Below, in pieces: positions 44,886-57,662 of a stretch of DNA of 64,000 nt. Position numbers and translations under genes: made by a program. Within the stretch, counting starts at the first letter, position 1, and each line of letters opens with the position of its first letter. This stretch comes from Dastarcus helophoroides. Lineage: Eukaryota; Arthropoda; Insecta; Coleoptera; Bothrideridae. Location: positions 411,912-475,911 of the forward strand of contig CM053326.1 of NCBI GenBank assembly GCA_028583605.1, in the 5' to 3' direction. The notes under the pieces are model-generated. The model was not told the origin of the DNA and searched no databases. It saw nothing but the letters and a program-made list of their open reading frames with translations.

Positions 44886-46360
44886 GCACAGGTTTAATAA
44901 ATTCCACGCAACTCAGTAATTGCGGTTGGAATCGAACATTTTAGCGCGATCCGAAGCGAAATAGGGATTAATTTTCCCAGTTCTAGTCACGTGATCATTG
45001 TTAGTTATCAAGGTGTAGTTGTAGAGGCTGTTTTCGAACTTAATTTTTTAAAATGTCAGTTTTCATTTTGTGTTTTAAGATAATACACAACTTATAAGTG
45101 GGTGTGACAACCTTTGCAATAGATTTCCAACGGTTTTCCAGAGGAAATGATTTCATTTGGATTTTCGACCCAAACAATAATAATTTATTATACTTACGAA
45201 TGGATATAAAGGTGTTGACACGCAAGAACCATATATTAAACACAAGAAAACCACGTATGTTATACTCATTGCTCGAAAAATGCGAAGGTATGCAATGGAA
45301 ATTCAAGTGCAGTATCAAGTAACCTAAAGTTACCTATAGAAAGGAAACTAAATAAAACACATTCTACTGAGCTGTAAAATTTTTATGATATTACAATTTG
45401 TGACTTACGAACAATAAATCAATAATATTATTTAATTGCTTTTTTAAATATGAGTGGGAAAGTTAAATAGATTAAAAGTTTGAAACTTTATCTTTTCTGT
45501 TATTAATTATTCAAAAAGGGATGATTCACTACACCGTTAGTAAATGTTTGACTTCACAAATTCCTATTAATGTAAAACTTGGCCAAAATTACAAATTTGA
45601 ACTCAAAATTTGCGAAAGAAGTCGAAAATTGTAGTTTGAGGCCAACATTTTGAGAAACCGTGTCAAAATTAAGAAGTTTTTACTAGAAATGTATATACAT
45701 CGCGTGTAACAGGATCATGGTACACCCCCTTTTTTTTCTTTATTTATTAAGATAACATTTTCAAACTTACTACACTTGATGTATTTATGAAATGTCAAAT
45801 TCTAACATAAAAATGACATTCCTACTGCTGTCACTTTCGCCAAAACTGATACCAACTTATGATTTTTAAATGGAACACCCCATCTATTATTACATTTTCG
45901 GAAGCTATACAAATTTTTGAATTCAATTTTCCTAAAAAAAGTGATTTTTAAAGAATCGAAAAATTTTTTTGCTCCATTTTATTTTTTAACCTAGAAGTCT
46001 ATGACTCATTCAAATTGACTTTAATGGACCACATCAAACTTAAATCACGTGAATATAGGAATATTTCATTCTTAACAAAAATGGTTTTTATGTTATAACT
46101 TCATTTTCTTAAATGGCACCATATTGATACTGTGGTACCACCAAAAAGTATAATTAGTGGCGAAACTAACCACATTTTCATTCTTGCTATGAAATCAATA
46201 GAACTGAAGTTACAGCCAAAAGAATTTAAAATATTCGGTTTCAATTTATTTGAAGATTTATTTAATAAGAACATAAGATAGCTGTCAAAAAGAAATTTAA
46301 AAAAAGGACATTTCCTAAGTTTTCCTAATTTATTTTTTTTGCAGCCCAGTCATTTAGCTT
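44886..46360. other. No gene recognised
   Basis: Unique-looking A/T-rich sequence. A plus frame (about 45098-45290) with a possible acceptor (GGTTTTCCAG) and donor (GGTATGC) and text FIWIFDPNNNNLLYLRMDIK was considered as an exon, but support is weak. Confidence 0.4.
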
Positions 46361-46369
46361 TAATGACCG

Positions 46370-46800
46370 TCTGACCAATTTTTGCTCGAAATTACACCTT
46401 TGATGTCGAAGTTTAGATTTTTTTCTCGAAATTCCAAGATTAAAGTCAAATTTTCGACTTTAAAGTAGAAATTTCGAGAAAAAAGTCGAAATTTTTGTTA
46501 TTAAAAATTTAAATAACTGAACACACTCTACTGCCATCTGTCCAGCCTAAATTTCGTGTAAAACTACTTATAGGTGAAACTTTGAGGTTAAAGTCGAAAT
46601 TTTGATTTTAATGTCGAGATTTTTAGAAAAAAATCTAAACTTCGATAATAAAGACGAAATTTTGAGCAAAAAAATGGTACTTTCGAGAAAAAAAGTCTAA
46701 ATTTCGCGATAAAGTCGAAATTTCAACTTTAATCGCCAAATTCCGAGAAGAAGTCGAAGCTCGAAACTCGAAATTTCTAAAAAAAATGTCTTTTTCAATT
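46370..46800 (+). repeat. A/T-rich quasi-repeat
   Basis: Very regular here: AAAGTCGAAATTT and CGAGAAAAAAGTC alternate, giving a clear view of the basic phrase. Confidence 0.65.
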
Positions 46801-46859
46801 GATATCCTTTCTACACTTTTCTACTTTTGACTCCTTAAGCTCGCAAATAAATATTTCAA

Positions 46860-47060
46860 AAACATCGGTGAAACATCGATCTATCGATACCGATGTTTGA
46901 GACATCGATGTTTCATCGAAGAAAATATCGATGTTCAAACATCGATGCTTTTTTGAACGATATTGCATCCCTAATCGTTACCAATACCAATGTTTGAAAC
47001 ATCGATGTTTCATTAAAAAAAATATCGACGTTCAAACTTGCTTTTTCAACGCTGTTTCAT
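46860..47060. repeat. ATCGATGTTT-type repeat
   Basis: Reiterated AACATCGATGTTT palindromes separated by AAAATATCGATG, bounded by TTGCATCCCTA and TTTCATCCCTA (hAT-like end words in reverse). A related piece is at 58813-58920 starting TAGGGATGCAGCATC. Confidence 0.55.
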
Positions 47061-48000
47061 CCCTATTTTCAAAAAAACATATCTGGCGCTTTAGTCGATA
47101 TAGTTGTAACATAAGTCGTATAAAGTTAAAACTAGGATTATAAAAAATTTGATTTGAATAATGGATTAGTAAATCTCGTCTTTCGAGATGCGAAATCCCA
47201 CATCGAGTTTTATTTCTCACCGCCTAACCCACATTTTTTAAAACTAGTTATCACTGTCCACCGCTAGTTTTTCTACACCTTAGTTGACGGGGTGGCACCA
47301 CTAAACGAATTCTATAGGTACCTCACCTTTTGTATCATAGAAAGGCCGTTAGATCATCAGGTGGTTTATTCAGTTATTCCCGTGGCGAGCCATTCATTTT
47401 TCTACTTACCTTCTCAGGGGAGAAGCTGGCCTCGTTGATTCCCAACCATCTTAAGATGAACCATTGGTCCATGGCAGTATAATTTTAACCGATTTCAGTT
47501 CTCTAGTGAATGAAAAATTTAGAGTAGCTCAGGTGTTCCAGTAACAATTCGATGAATATGTAATATTCTTCAAAGTAAAACTATAGAGAAATTTCATTTT
47601 TTTAAAAATAAGCGAAAAAGAATATACGTGAAAAATTCATAAAACTATTGGAAAAGTTGTATACTATAACTTCGAAGCATTAAACATTCCACATTGTAAA
47701 GAATTTCAATATGTGCTTCTCTATATATAATAGGAAAACTTTGTTATATCCTCGTGGAAAAAGAGCAGATGAGTTTCAGAGAATGCCTTTTGTTATTTAT
47801 ATTTATAACTCCACAAAATTCCACTTTATTCCGAGCTGTGAAAACGCTCATAACATTTATCAATGCTCTAGCTTTAGAAATTTCTCCCATTTTCTCTACA
47901 CTTTGATTAACATTAATTTAATTTCACACTCGCAAGGCCATATGTTTGTACCGAGCTTTCAAAAAGATGTTTCATTCGAATATTTATATTTTGACGTTTT
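47061..48000. other. No gene recognised
   Basis: Mostly unique sequence with ordinary composition. The 111-codon frame at 47711-48046 runs into a family B end and is not credible. Confidence 0.45.
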
Positions 48001-48004
48001 TTTT

Positions 48005-48210
48005 TTTGGTGGAACGGACTGGTCCTTGGTTATCTTTAAAAATTGAAATACAAAACTTGTCCTCTGAAACCAAAAAAGATTAAAAAACACAACAAAGGTT
48101 GCTCTAACGCGCTTCAACAGCCAAAGTATCATCTTCAGACAGATGCAGTATCTCTCTTGAGACAGATACAGTATCTCTCTTCAGACAAATACAGTGTCTC
48201 TCTAAAGATA
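48005..48210 (-). repeat. Family B arm with outer end
   Basis: Begins GGTGGAACGGACTGGTCC, continues CTTGTCCTCTGAAACC and TTGCTCTAACGCG. The hammerhead-like portion is decayed. Ends in three TATCTCTCTT-like words. Confidence 0.75.
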
Positions 48211-49255
48211 CCCTTTTTCTTAACTTCATTTCGTTTCAATATTTTGACTACCTCGAAGTTTGTAAGTTTTTTTTCAAAATTTTCACTTTTTTCAAATTTT
48301 TGACCTTATTTTTGCATACTTTGATGTTTTTTCACATTTCCCACATTGTTACTGAAAATTTATTTATTTTTTTTTTAATTTTAACTCTCGATATTTCGAC
48401 TTCCTTTGCAAATTCGACTTTTTTTAAAAGGTTATTACTAAATTTAAATTATTTTTTAAACTTAGAACGTTTTGAAAGTTTCGGCTTTTGAAAACTTACA
48501 CTGAAATGTTTGATTTTTTTAATTTATTATGTTTCCATTTTTCCTAGCTTTCTCAAAATTTTCACTTTTTTTCAAAAATACGACTTACAATTTTTATTAA
48601 AAATCAAGTCATTTCGTTTCTAGTATCTTCAGTTTGGTATTGGCACATTCTTTCTACTTACTTTGTATTTTGAAAATTTCGAATTTAAATTTTTCTTTTT
48701 TTTTAATTTCTACTATTTCGAAATTTTGATCTATTTTAACAAATTCAATCCTTTCACAATTTCACCTCTTTTCAATGTTTGTTGTTGTTTGACTTCTTAT
48801 ATTAAATTTTTTTCCAAATTTGACTTTTTCTTGTAAATTTGATTATGATGGAATATTTTTTTAAACTTCTCCCTTTTTTTCGTAATGCTTACTTTCCAGT
48901 TTCAATCATTGTTCAAAATTTTGACCATTTTTTGTAGTTTGGTGCCTTTTTTTGAAAATTTCAATTTGATTTCGAAGTTTTATGTAGTAAATTGGACTTT
49001 TATTTAAAAAATGTTTTGGAAAATTTCCACTTTTTTCAAAACTTGGCTTTTCTTAATCGACTTTTTTGATATTTTCGATTTGCTTTCAAAATTTGAGGAT
49101 TTCCACATTTTACTGTCAAAATTTCGACTTGTTTTCGAAGATTTGATATCTTTCAGCACTTTTTTCAAAACTTTGACGTTTTTTGAAAATTCTGACCTCC
49201 ACTTGTAAATGTCCTAGGTTGTACTGTAGAGCATTTAATTTTTTTCAAAAGCATG
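48210..49255 (-). repeat. A/T-rich quasi-repeat, pyrimidine-rich plus strand
   Basis: TTTTTTCAAAATTTCGAC phrases throughout; short Phe-rich frames are by-products. Confidence 0.65.
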
Positions 49256-49257
49256 TA

Positions 49258-49412
49258 TTATTGAAATACATTGTCCCCTGAAATTATTATCTTCAGAGGG
49301 ATAGTATCTCTCTGAAGACGATAGCTTGGCTGTCGAAACGCGTTAGTGCAGCAACCTTTGATGTGATTTTTAATTTTTCTTGGTTTCAGGGGACAATATT
49401 TGTATTTCAAGC
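49258..49412. repeat. Family B palindromic repeat, short left arm
   Basis: The left arm is cut to about 45 bp. The right arm carries CTGAAGACGATAGC, GCTGTCGAAACGCG and TTTCAGGGGACAA. Confidence 0.75.
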
Positions 49413-50295
49413 AAACAAATAATAAAAAAAAGATTTGAAATTTTAAGTTTAAACTAGAGATTTCAATTTTTTTTTTATTTTGAAATTTTGCCTCCAAAAT
49501 TTCTCGTCCAAAATTTCAAATTAACCCCGATATTTCAAATTTGTCGGATTATGGCTATTAATCTAACAAATTTGGACTTCAGCCTAAAAGTTCAATTTCA
49601 AACTGGACATTTAAAATACTTTTACAGGATGTTCTAGAGGTAAATGACAAGAGAGAGAGATGGATACTCCCAGGTCCGGATCCAGTAAGTGCGGGGCCCG
49701 ATTAGATTTTTTTTTTGCGTCACCTTTTTTCTGACTGGATAGCTAATAGAAATAAAGTAATGTTTGTGCTGTTATTGAGTTTTGTGTGAAACAAAACAAT
49801 TTCAATTTAACAACCATGAAATTGCATAAACTGTTTGTAACTTTGGATATTTAATTACATAAAGTTTTAATTCTGTTAACTATCGCACACGTAATATTAA
49901 GGAATATATCTTAGCTAACCATAGGCGTAGCTAGCCCCCCTCTAATTCATGCAGCAAACCGAAAATGTATGTCTTCAACTGGGGGACCAAATATTTTCTT
50001 TCAAAATTCATCCTTTCCTTATTCGACTATTCAACTTTAAGACCAACCTTTTGTGAAAGAAGTGAACATTTCGAGTTTAAAATTACAAATTAAAATAATT
50101 TAAAAACCAAAATTTCTTAAATAATTCGGAATTTTCTTTAGAAACTTTTTAAATTTTTCAAAAAAAAATGGTAACTTTTTTTAATTTCGACTTTAGAAAC
50201 AAAATGTGAAGAATAAAGTCAAAATTTTGAGACTAAAATCGAAATTCCAAGAATCAAGTTCAAAATGTTGAGATTGTGAAGTCGAGAGTTTGAGA
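49413..50295. other. Mixed: quasi-repeat and possible transposon ends
   Basis: CAGGTCCGGATCCAG (near 49671) and CATAGGCGTAGCTAGCCCCC (near 49921) resemble ends of DNA-transposon-like repeats. The second, followed by TTCATGCAGCAAACCGAAAA, recurs in reverse near 3236-3262. The rest is A/T-rich. Confidence 0.4.
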
Positions 50296-50298
50296 AAA

Positions 50299-50492
50299 AT
50301 TGAAATACAAAAATTGTCCCCTGAAATCAAGAAAGATTAAAAAACACAACTAAGGTTGCTCTAACGCGTTTTGATCATCTTCGTATCTCTGTAAAGATGA
50401 CAGCTTGGCTATCGAAACGCGTCAGAGCAATCTTTGTTGTATTTTTTAATCTTTCTTGGTTTCAGGGGACAAGTTTTGTATTTCAATATTTT
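50299..50492. repeat. Family B palindromic repeat
   Basis: Two arms joined at about 50375-50395 (ATCATCTTCG / TAAAGATGACAG). The right arm has GACAGCTTGGCTATCGAAAC. Confidence 0.8.
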
Positions 50493-50529
50493 GATGTTAT
50501 TTTTATATTATAGAGTAGCTGATATGTCA

Positions 50530-51170
50530 CCCGATCCCATTTACTATTTCACGGTCACTACTTTATTTAATTTATTTTAAGTATTGCTTTTTTTTTAATT
50601 TATGCCTTCTTAAATTCCGAGTTTTTCCAGAGTTTCAAATTTTAAAATTTCAATTCTTTTCAAACTTTAGACTTTTCCGAGGATCCAAACTTTTTTAAAA
50701 ATTTTGACCATTTTGAAAACTCCCCCTTTACTGAAATTTTCGATCTTCTTTAATCTTATTCGACTTATCGAACAGTTCACTTTTTTTTGAAAAATTTGAC
50801 TTTTTAAACATTTCAACTTTTTTCATTTAAAATTTCAACTTTCCTGAAAAATTAAATTTTTTTTTAATAAATTTTTCTATAATTCCCATTTTATTTCCAA
50901 ATTCTGAATTTTTTGTTAAAACTTCGACATTTTTAAAACTTTCACTTTAATATTTTTTTCACACAATTTGCAATGGTCCAAAATTTCAACATTTTTTAAA
51001 CTTGCGGCTTTTTGTAAATTTCGACTTATTGAAAATTTCGACTTTTCTCACGATTTTATTATTTTTTAAATCTTCCTCTTTCGAAAATTCTAGATTTTTT
51101 ATAAAGATTGACACCGAAGATTTTTTTAAATATCCAGTTTTTCGAAAAATTCTGTTATTTCAAAATTTTT
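50530..51170 (-). repeat. A/T-rich quasi-repeat, pyrimidine-rich plus strand
   Basis: Same phrase family, inverted. Confidence 0.6.
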
Positions 51171-51171
51171 G

Positions 51172-51420
51172 AACATTTATTAGATTCGATGTTTGGAAAC
51201 CATGTAATCTAATAAATGTTCAAACCTATTGGTCTGTGCATATTAGAATCCTTGTCTTCTGGAAACTTTCCTAGAGAGCAACCGCTTCGCTAGGTGGCGG
51301 TGTTTCAACTGTTGGTAGTTCAGCTATCTATGATTCACTAAACACGTCCCGACGGCTGCTTGAATTTGCACTCTAGGTTACATTCTGCTTGCATACGACA
51401 CATTGAATGAAGAGTTAAAC
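51172..51420 (+). repeat. Family E fragment without ribozyme
   Basis: A short inverted start (51172-51203), then AATCTAATAAATGTTC through CGCTTCGCTAGGTGGC to CATACGACA. The part that would hold the hammerhead is absent. Confidence 0.78.
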
Positions 51421-52195
51421 CTTTTTAAAATCCATACCCGTATACTTATCGCCTTAAAGAGACCTGTAAAGGGATCTGAAATACATTACAATTTAAATCT
51501 TCAGTTAGCGATTGAAAGTCAGAAAGCAGCAGACAAGATTGTTGTTTAGAGATTCTAATTTGTCAGCCAAACGATCGTAAAAGCAACATAAAATGTACCC
51601 CTCGTAAATTTTCCTTTAAGTAACAATCCACACAGATTGTCAAATCTGTTGCATTCACTATTTGTTTAGCTTTTGTGAAGGGACCTCTCTAATAGTAAAA
51701 TTTTATGTTTCCATTTGTCCCCATGTCGAAGGAATAGAAAATTACTGAGATAATGCCGTTAAAAATAAAATTTTATTTCAGGGTTGGGCGTATACGTGTG
51801 AATAGATTGAACGTCGGTATTTACAAAACTACTAAAGACTGGGATGACTTGCAATGTTTCAAACAATGTATTTTTATGGTTCCCGGATGCCTTTTTAACA
51901 GGACATTCAGTTCATATGAACAACTTTTTGTGTCTGCATCAGCAATTTGTACCGGAAAATATACTACGTTTAACTAAATAAATGGATCTCCTCAGAACTA
52001 ACAACGCGAATTCATTATCTCGCAAGGAAAGTTTTAAATGTTAAATTCGTTATAAGTTCCTCCTCATTTAGTTTAGTAACAACAGGGGCGGACCAGAACT
52101 TAAAACAAGCCCGGAACATTTTGGAGATATTTGGCCCTTCACTTTAACAACCACACATTGATCAATACTGCTCAAAAAAATACTAAAAATTCGAA
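51421..52195. other. No gene recognised apart from candidate exon 51782-51977
   Basis: Unique-looking sequence between a family E fragment and quasi-repeat. Confidence 0.4.
51782..51977 (+). CDS. Candidate terminal exon, unrecognised (low confidence)
   Basis: Preceded by AAATTTTATTTCAG (acceptor ending 51781). The open frame VGRIRVNRLNVGIYKTTKDW then DDLQCFKQCIFMVPGCLFNR ends at TAA 51975-51977, with AATAAA overlapping the stop region. Three closely spaced cysteines. No family recognised; length is compatible with chance. Confidence 0.22.
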
Positions 52196-53865
52196 AAAAA
52201 CTTTGTTTTTTACAACATACGATTTATTATTTTTCTCAGTCTTGACTTTTTCTCAGAGTCTTCATTTTTTTTTTCAAATTTTCGAGAAATTACCATTTAT
52301 TTCGCTAAATATTGACTCTCTTAAAAAATAAATTTTTATAGAAATTTCGATTTTTCCCGAATTTGGATTTTGTTCGCAAACTTTTTTTTTTCTCCAAATT
52401 GGGACTTTTCACGAAGTTTCTACCATATTCGTAAAATATCCTTTATTTTTCAACAGATTTTTGTGGAAATTTCTATTTTTTTTCTCTAAATTTCGACTTT
52501 TTCCCAAAATTTTCATTTTTTTTCTCAAAATCTCGACTTTTTCTGAAGATTTTTACTTTTTCTTAATATATTGACTTTTTTTTCAAAATTAGGCTTTCGC
52601 GCGAAACTTCGACTTTTTTTCAGAAATCCGTCTTTTTTTTTAGAGTATTTTTAAGTTTTTCTCTCAAAATATCGACTTTTTTCCCCGAAATTTGGTGTAT
52701 AGAAACAGTTGTTATAAAAATTTCGAATTATTTTTTCAAAATTACGAATTTTTATTCGCAATTTTAACTTTTTTTCTAAAAAGTTAAAAAACCGTAGCTA
52801 TTTCAAAATTTCAGCCTTTTTAATTTAATCTAACCTAACTCTTTACTCAAAATATCGATTTTTCTTAAAAAAAGTGTCTCTTCAAAAAGTGTTTAAAATT
52901 TTTTTTTGTGATTTTTTATACCAGCTTGTGGTCATATTTCGACCCATACCAAATGCATATTTGTATTCAAATTCTAAATTTTTACATTGACGGTTTGACT
53001 AAAGGAGTGGAAGTATGACAATTTTGACTCTTTTTGAAAATTTCGCAAATCTATATTTTTTCTCAAAATTGGGACATTTTGGCAATTTATTTGTACATAA
53101 AATGCAAGTTTTTTTGGAAGTTTGTTTCAAAACTTTGCACAATTTTTAAAATGGAAATTTTTGACATTAATTTTTTAAATTTGAGTGTTATTTCGAAATA
53201 ATTCTCAACAAAATGCAAATTTAAAAAGAAAAACATTACCACTTTTGAAAATAAAGCTAAAGTTATAAGAAAAGTCAAATTTTCTTTTATTTGTGCATAA
53301 AATGCAAGTTTTTTTTTGGAATTTGTTTAAAAACTATGCACAATTTTAAAAATAGAAAACTTTGATATTAATTTTTGAAATTCGAGTGTTATTTCAAAAT
53401 TTCTTTTAACAAAATATAAATTTAAAAGAAAAACATTACCACTTTTAAAAAATAAAGCTAAAGCTATCAAAAAAGTCGATTTTTTTAAAAAGAGGGTTTA
53501 ATTTAGAAAAAATATTGAAATTTTCATAGAAAGTCAAATTTTCAAAAGAAAATTAGGATTTCTAAAAAAATTTAAATTTTTAAAATGGTCGACATTTTCA
53601 ATAATCTTGGGAATGTAAATAAAATACGAATTTTTGGAAAAATATCAACATTTAAAACAAACTGCAGACTAAATTTTCAAGGAAGCTGAATATTTTAAAT
53701 ATTGGAGAAAACTCAAAATTATCGAAAACTTCGTATTCATCAAGAATGATGAAATTTTGAAAAGGTAAAATTTTGAAAAAAGTCCAAATTTTCAATAGTT
53801 CAAGTTTAAAAAGAATCTTTTCTTTTAAGTTGAAGATTTAATTGAAAATGTTTAAAAAATGTATA
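52195..53865. repeat. A/T-rich quasi-repeat, pyrimidine-rich then purine-rich
   Basis: Pyrimidine-rich on plus to about 53080, then a 200-bp duplication, then purine-rich to 53865: an orientation switch inside one tract. Confidence 0.65.
53089..53490. repeat. ~200-bp direct duplication
   Basis: TTTGTACATAAAATGCAAGT...AAAAACATTACCACTTTT begins at about 53090 and again at 53290. Confidence 0.8.
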
Positions 53866-53867
53866 AA

Positions 53868-55688
53868 TAGAAGAGAAGAGAAGAGAAGAGAAGAGAAGAG
53901 AAGAGAAGAGAAGAGAAGAGGAGAGAAGAGAAGAGAAGAAAAAGAAGAGAAGAGAAGAGAAGGGAAGAGAAGAGAAGAGAAGAGAAGAGAAGAGAAGAGA
54001 GAAGAGAGAAGAGGAGAGGAGAGGAGAGGAAAGGAGAGGAGAGGAGAGGAGAGGAGAGGAGAGGAGAAGAGAAGAGAAAAGAAGAGAAAAGAAGAGAAAA
54101 GAAGAGAAGAGAAGAGAAGAGAAAGGAAGAGAAGAGAAGAGAAGAGAAGAGAAGAGAAGAGAAGAGAAGAGAAGAGAAGAGAAGGGAAGAGAAGAGAAGA
54201 GAGGAGAGGAGAGGAGAGGAGAGGAGAGGAGATGAGAGGAGAGAAGAGAAGAGAAGAGACGAGAAGAGACGAGAAAAAAAGTGAAGAGAAGAGAAGAGAA
54301 GAGAAGAGAAGAGAAGAGAAGAGACGAGAAGAGACGAGAAGAGACGAGAAAAAAAGTGAAGATGGGAAGAGAAGAGAAGAGAAGAGAAGAGAAGAGAAGA
54401 GAAGAGAAGAAAAGAAAAGAAAAGAAAGGAGAAGAAAGGAGAAGAGAAGAGAAAAGAAGAGAAGAGAAGAAAAGAAAAGAAAAGAAAAGAAAGGAGAAGA
54501 GAAGAGAAAAGAAGAGAAGAGAATAGAAGAGAAAGGAAAAGAAAAGAAGAGAACAGAAGAGAAGAAAAGAGAAGGGAAGGGAAGGGAAGGGAAGAGAAGA
54601 GAAGAGAAGAGAAGAGAAGAGAAGAGAAAAGAAGAGAAGAGAAGAGAAGAGAAGAGAAGAAAAGAGAAGAGAAGAGAAGAGAAGAGAAGAGAAGAGAAGA
54701 GAAGAGAAGAGAAGAGAAGAGAAGAGAAGAGAAGAGAAGAGAAGAGAAGAGAAGAGAAGAGAAGAGAAGAGAAGAGAAGAGAAGAGAAGAGAAGAGAAGA
54801 GAAAACAAGAGAAAACAAGAGAAGAGAGAGAGAAGAGAAGAGAAGAGAAGAGAAGAGAAGAGAAGAGAAGAGAAGAGAAGAGAAGAGAAGAGAAGAGAAG
54901 AGAAGAGAAGAGAAGAGAAGAGAAGAGAAGAGAAGAGAAGAGAAGAGAAGAGAAGAGAAGAGAAGAGAAGAGAAGAGAAGAGAAGAGAAGAGAAGAGAAG
55001 AGAAGAGAAGAGGAAGGGAAGGGAAGGGAAGGGAAGGGAAGGGAAGGGAAGGGAAGGGAAGGGAAGGGAAGGGAAGGGAAGGGAAGGGAAGGGAAGGGAA
55101 GGGAAGAGAAGAGAAGAGAAGAGAAGAGAAGAGAAGAGAAGAGAAGAGAAGGAGAAGAGAAAACAAGAGAAGAGAAGAGAAGGGAAGAGAAGGAAGAGAA
55201 GAGAAGAGAAGAGAAGAGAAGAGAAGAGAAGAGAAGAGAAGAGAAGAGAAGAGAAGAGAAGAGAAGAGAAGAGAAAAGAAGAGAAGAGAACAGAAGAGAA
55301 GAGAAGAGAAGAGAAGAGAAGAGAAGAGAAGAGAAGAGAAGAGAAGAGAAGAGAAGAGAAGAGAAGAGAAGAGAAGAGAAGAGAAGAGAAGAGAAGAGAA
55401 GAGAAGAGAAGAGAAGAGAAGAGAAGAGAAGAGAAGAGAAGAGAAGAGAAGAGAGAGAAGAGAAGAGAAGAGAAGAGAAGAGAAGAGAAGAGAAGAGAAG
55501 AGAAGAGAAGAGAAGAGAAGAGAAGAGAAGAGAAGAGAAGAGAAGAGAAGAGAAGAGAAGAGAAGAGAAGAGAAGAGAAGAGAAGAGAGAGAAGAGAAGA
55601 GAAGAGAAGAGAAAGAGAAGAGAAGAGAAGAGAAGAGAAGAGAAGAGAAGAGAAGAGAAGAGAAGAGAAGAGAAGAGAAGAGAAGAGA
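53868..55688. repeat. GAGAA microsatellite, 1.8 kb, with GGGAA block
   Basis: Purine-only plus strand with rare exceptions. GGAGA-rich segment 54008-54070, mixed AAAAGAA segment 54400-54600, GGGAA run 55013-55105 (another G-quadruplex-type pattern). Long Arg/Glu/Lys or Ser/Leu frames are spurious. Confidence 0.97.
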
Positions 55689-55689
55689 A

Positions 55690-56963
55690 ATTTTTACATT
55701 GACGATTTGAGTAAAGGAGCGGGAGTATGACAATTTTGACTCTTTTTGAAAATTTCGATTTTTATCGATAATTCTGGCTTTTTAAAGATATTGACTGTTT
55801 CTCAGGTTATTGGTTTTTTTCTCAAAATATGGATTTTTTTTTCGCAAACCTGGTATTTTTTCTCGAAATTGGGACTTTTCCCGAAGTTTCTACCGTCTTC
55901 GTAAAATATCCTTTAAAAACTGTGAACAGATGTTCGGGACATGTGTACCAACACAACAACAACAACAAAAAATCGATACGTTGCCCGCGAAACTTGAAAG
56001 TCAGGTTACTTTTTGAACGTACCTCGTATTGTTAGGAATAATTACTAATCAACAAAAATGCATGACATTTTAACTTTGAACTCATAACTTGTATTTTTTA
56101 ATAATTTTATTTTTATTGGAAAATGTTCAGTTGAATTTAAAATATCGATTTTAGTGTAGACATTTTGATAACATCTTTTTATGGAAATTATGGTTATTTT
56201 TGAAAATATCGAATATTTCTGCAGAATTCACTGTTTTACTTTTTTTCCTGAAACTTCAATTAAAGTGGTAATTTTGGCATTTTCGCATTTTGGTCAATAT
56301 TTCAGGTGTAATCTTGAAAACTCACGTCTTAAATCATATATTAAAAAGACGACTTCGTTTTAACTTGAAAAATACAACAAAAGTTGTTATAAGGTGTTTC
56401 GATTATCAAGATGTCATCTTCAGAGAGATAATGAATCAAATACTGTTTAAGGAATGCCAAATATCATGTACAATGGAAATTAACTGTAAATTCAAGAACT
56501 TGAGCACTTTGTATAGAATGAGAAAGATATCTTTTTCTTTAACCGAGAAATTGGGTTTCTGCCTACTAGTTGGACTACTGCATACTTGGCAGTAGCATGT
56601 AAAGGCTTTCATTTACGAATTTTTTGCATAAGGGTTGTTTTGAAGAACATTTAATTTTGTGTAAGTTTGGGAAGACTTTCATTTACGAATTTTTTGCATA
56701 AGGGTTGTTTTGTAGAGTATTTAATTTTGTGCAAAAATATGCTTTCTGCACAATTGTCAGTCTATTCGTTTACGACTCAATATATTTCAAAGAACAAAAA
56801 ACTTTTTCCAATGTTAATTACATCAGAAATTTCGATCACAAAAGGGACTATTTTAAAGTTGTGATAGAGAGCTCAAATTATTGGGGATTTTTGTTATCAA
56901 TTTGAAAGGATTTATGAGCATAAAAAATCAAAAATAACCCTAATAAGGACCACCCTATTATAC
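55690..56963. other. Quasi-repeat, decayed family B arm, 68-bp tandem duplication
   Basis: 55690-55915 repeats text found before the microsatellite. A decayed minus-sense family B arm lies at about 56345-56435 (TGTCATCTTCAGAGAGATAA). CTTTCATTTACGAATTTTTT occurs at about 56607 and 56675, a direct duplication. No gene supported. Confidence 0.5.
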
Positions 56964-57305
56964 TGTTGCATGTTATCGGTACGATAATTAAAACTTCGAG
57001 AATTGTAACTTATTTCGGCACACTACAATTATGATTCACTTAAATATTAGTTAGACGAATCATAATCATCTATCCAACTATCTAGCTGACCAACTGAGGG
57101 AGCGTATTTATACCGTTCCGGTTTTCTAGAACGGATCTCCGTACAGATAAGTTTATCGCTTGCCGAAACCTCTGGAACGCTTATCTGCATGATCTGTATG
57201 ATCTGCGTGATCTGTATGATTCATTCTAGCGGCCGCTTCCCATTATTAAATGTTTCCAGAGAATTCCTTACACTACACAATCACTAATACAAATTTTATA
57301 ACTAT
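56964..57305 (-). mobile_element. Diverged relative of LTR family A
   Basis: Minus-sense: TATAAATACGC promoter word, AGCGGCCGC, GCGTTCCAGAGGTTTCGG (heat-shock-like array with one unit changed) and CGATAAACTTATCTG-like text align in order with family A, but both ends are altered and no target duplication is visible. The insert GATCTGTATGATCTGCGTG is a local tandem. Confidence 0.6.
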
Positions 57306-57662
57306 TATAAGATGAATGAAAACTATTTCGTAAAATCGCATACCAACGTGTAAATGGATAAGGTTATTTTAGAGTCCAACCAAATGAATGAAACTTTTAC
57401 GTGCTGTGCGTCTTTAAATTCCTAAACAGACAAAGAAATTATACATCGAATGGTTTATAAAAGCAACATTCTGAAATTAAAGTTGTTATACTGCCTGCAT
57501 TCAAAGAAATTACTTCTAAGATTATATACACGAGAAAGAAACACTTGGGGGAAAGCATTCTTTCTTAATGTATGCTGTTCTACGCTGAATGACTTCGCAA
57601 AGTACGCCAAGATAAATGAAATGCAGCTTTGATTGAAACTTCCAGTAGTAGCCTTAAAAATG
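57306..57662. other. No feature recognised
   Basis: A/T-rich sequence without supported features. Confidence 0.45.

Noticed and set aside
45098..45322. Possible exon FIWIFDPNNNNLLYLRMDIK...
   Set aside because: The frame has no ATG, splice signals are weak, and a similar-length frame lies opposite on the minus strand.
47711..48046. 111-codon frame
   Set aside because: Its C-terminal part is the family B outer end; composition otherwise ordinary for non-coding DNA.
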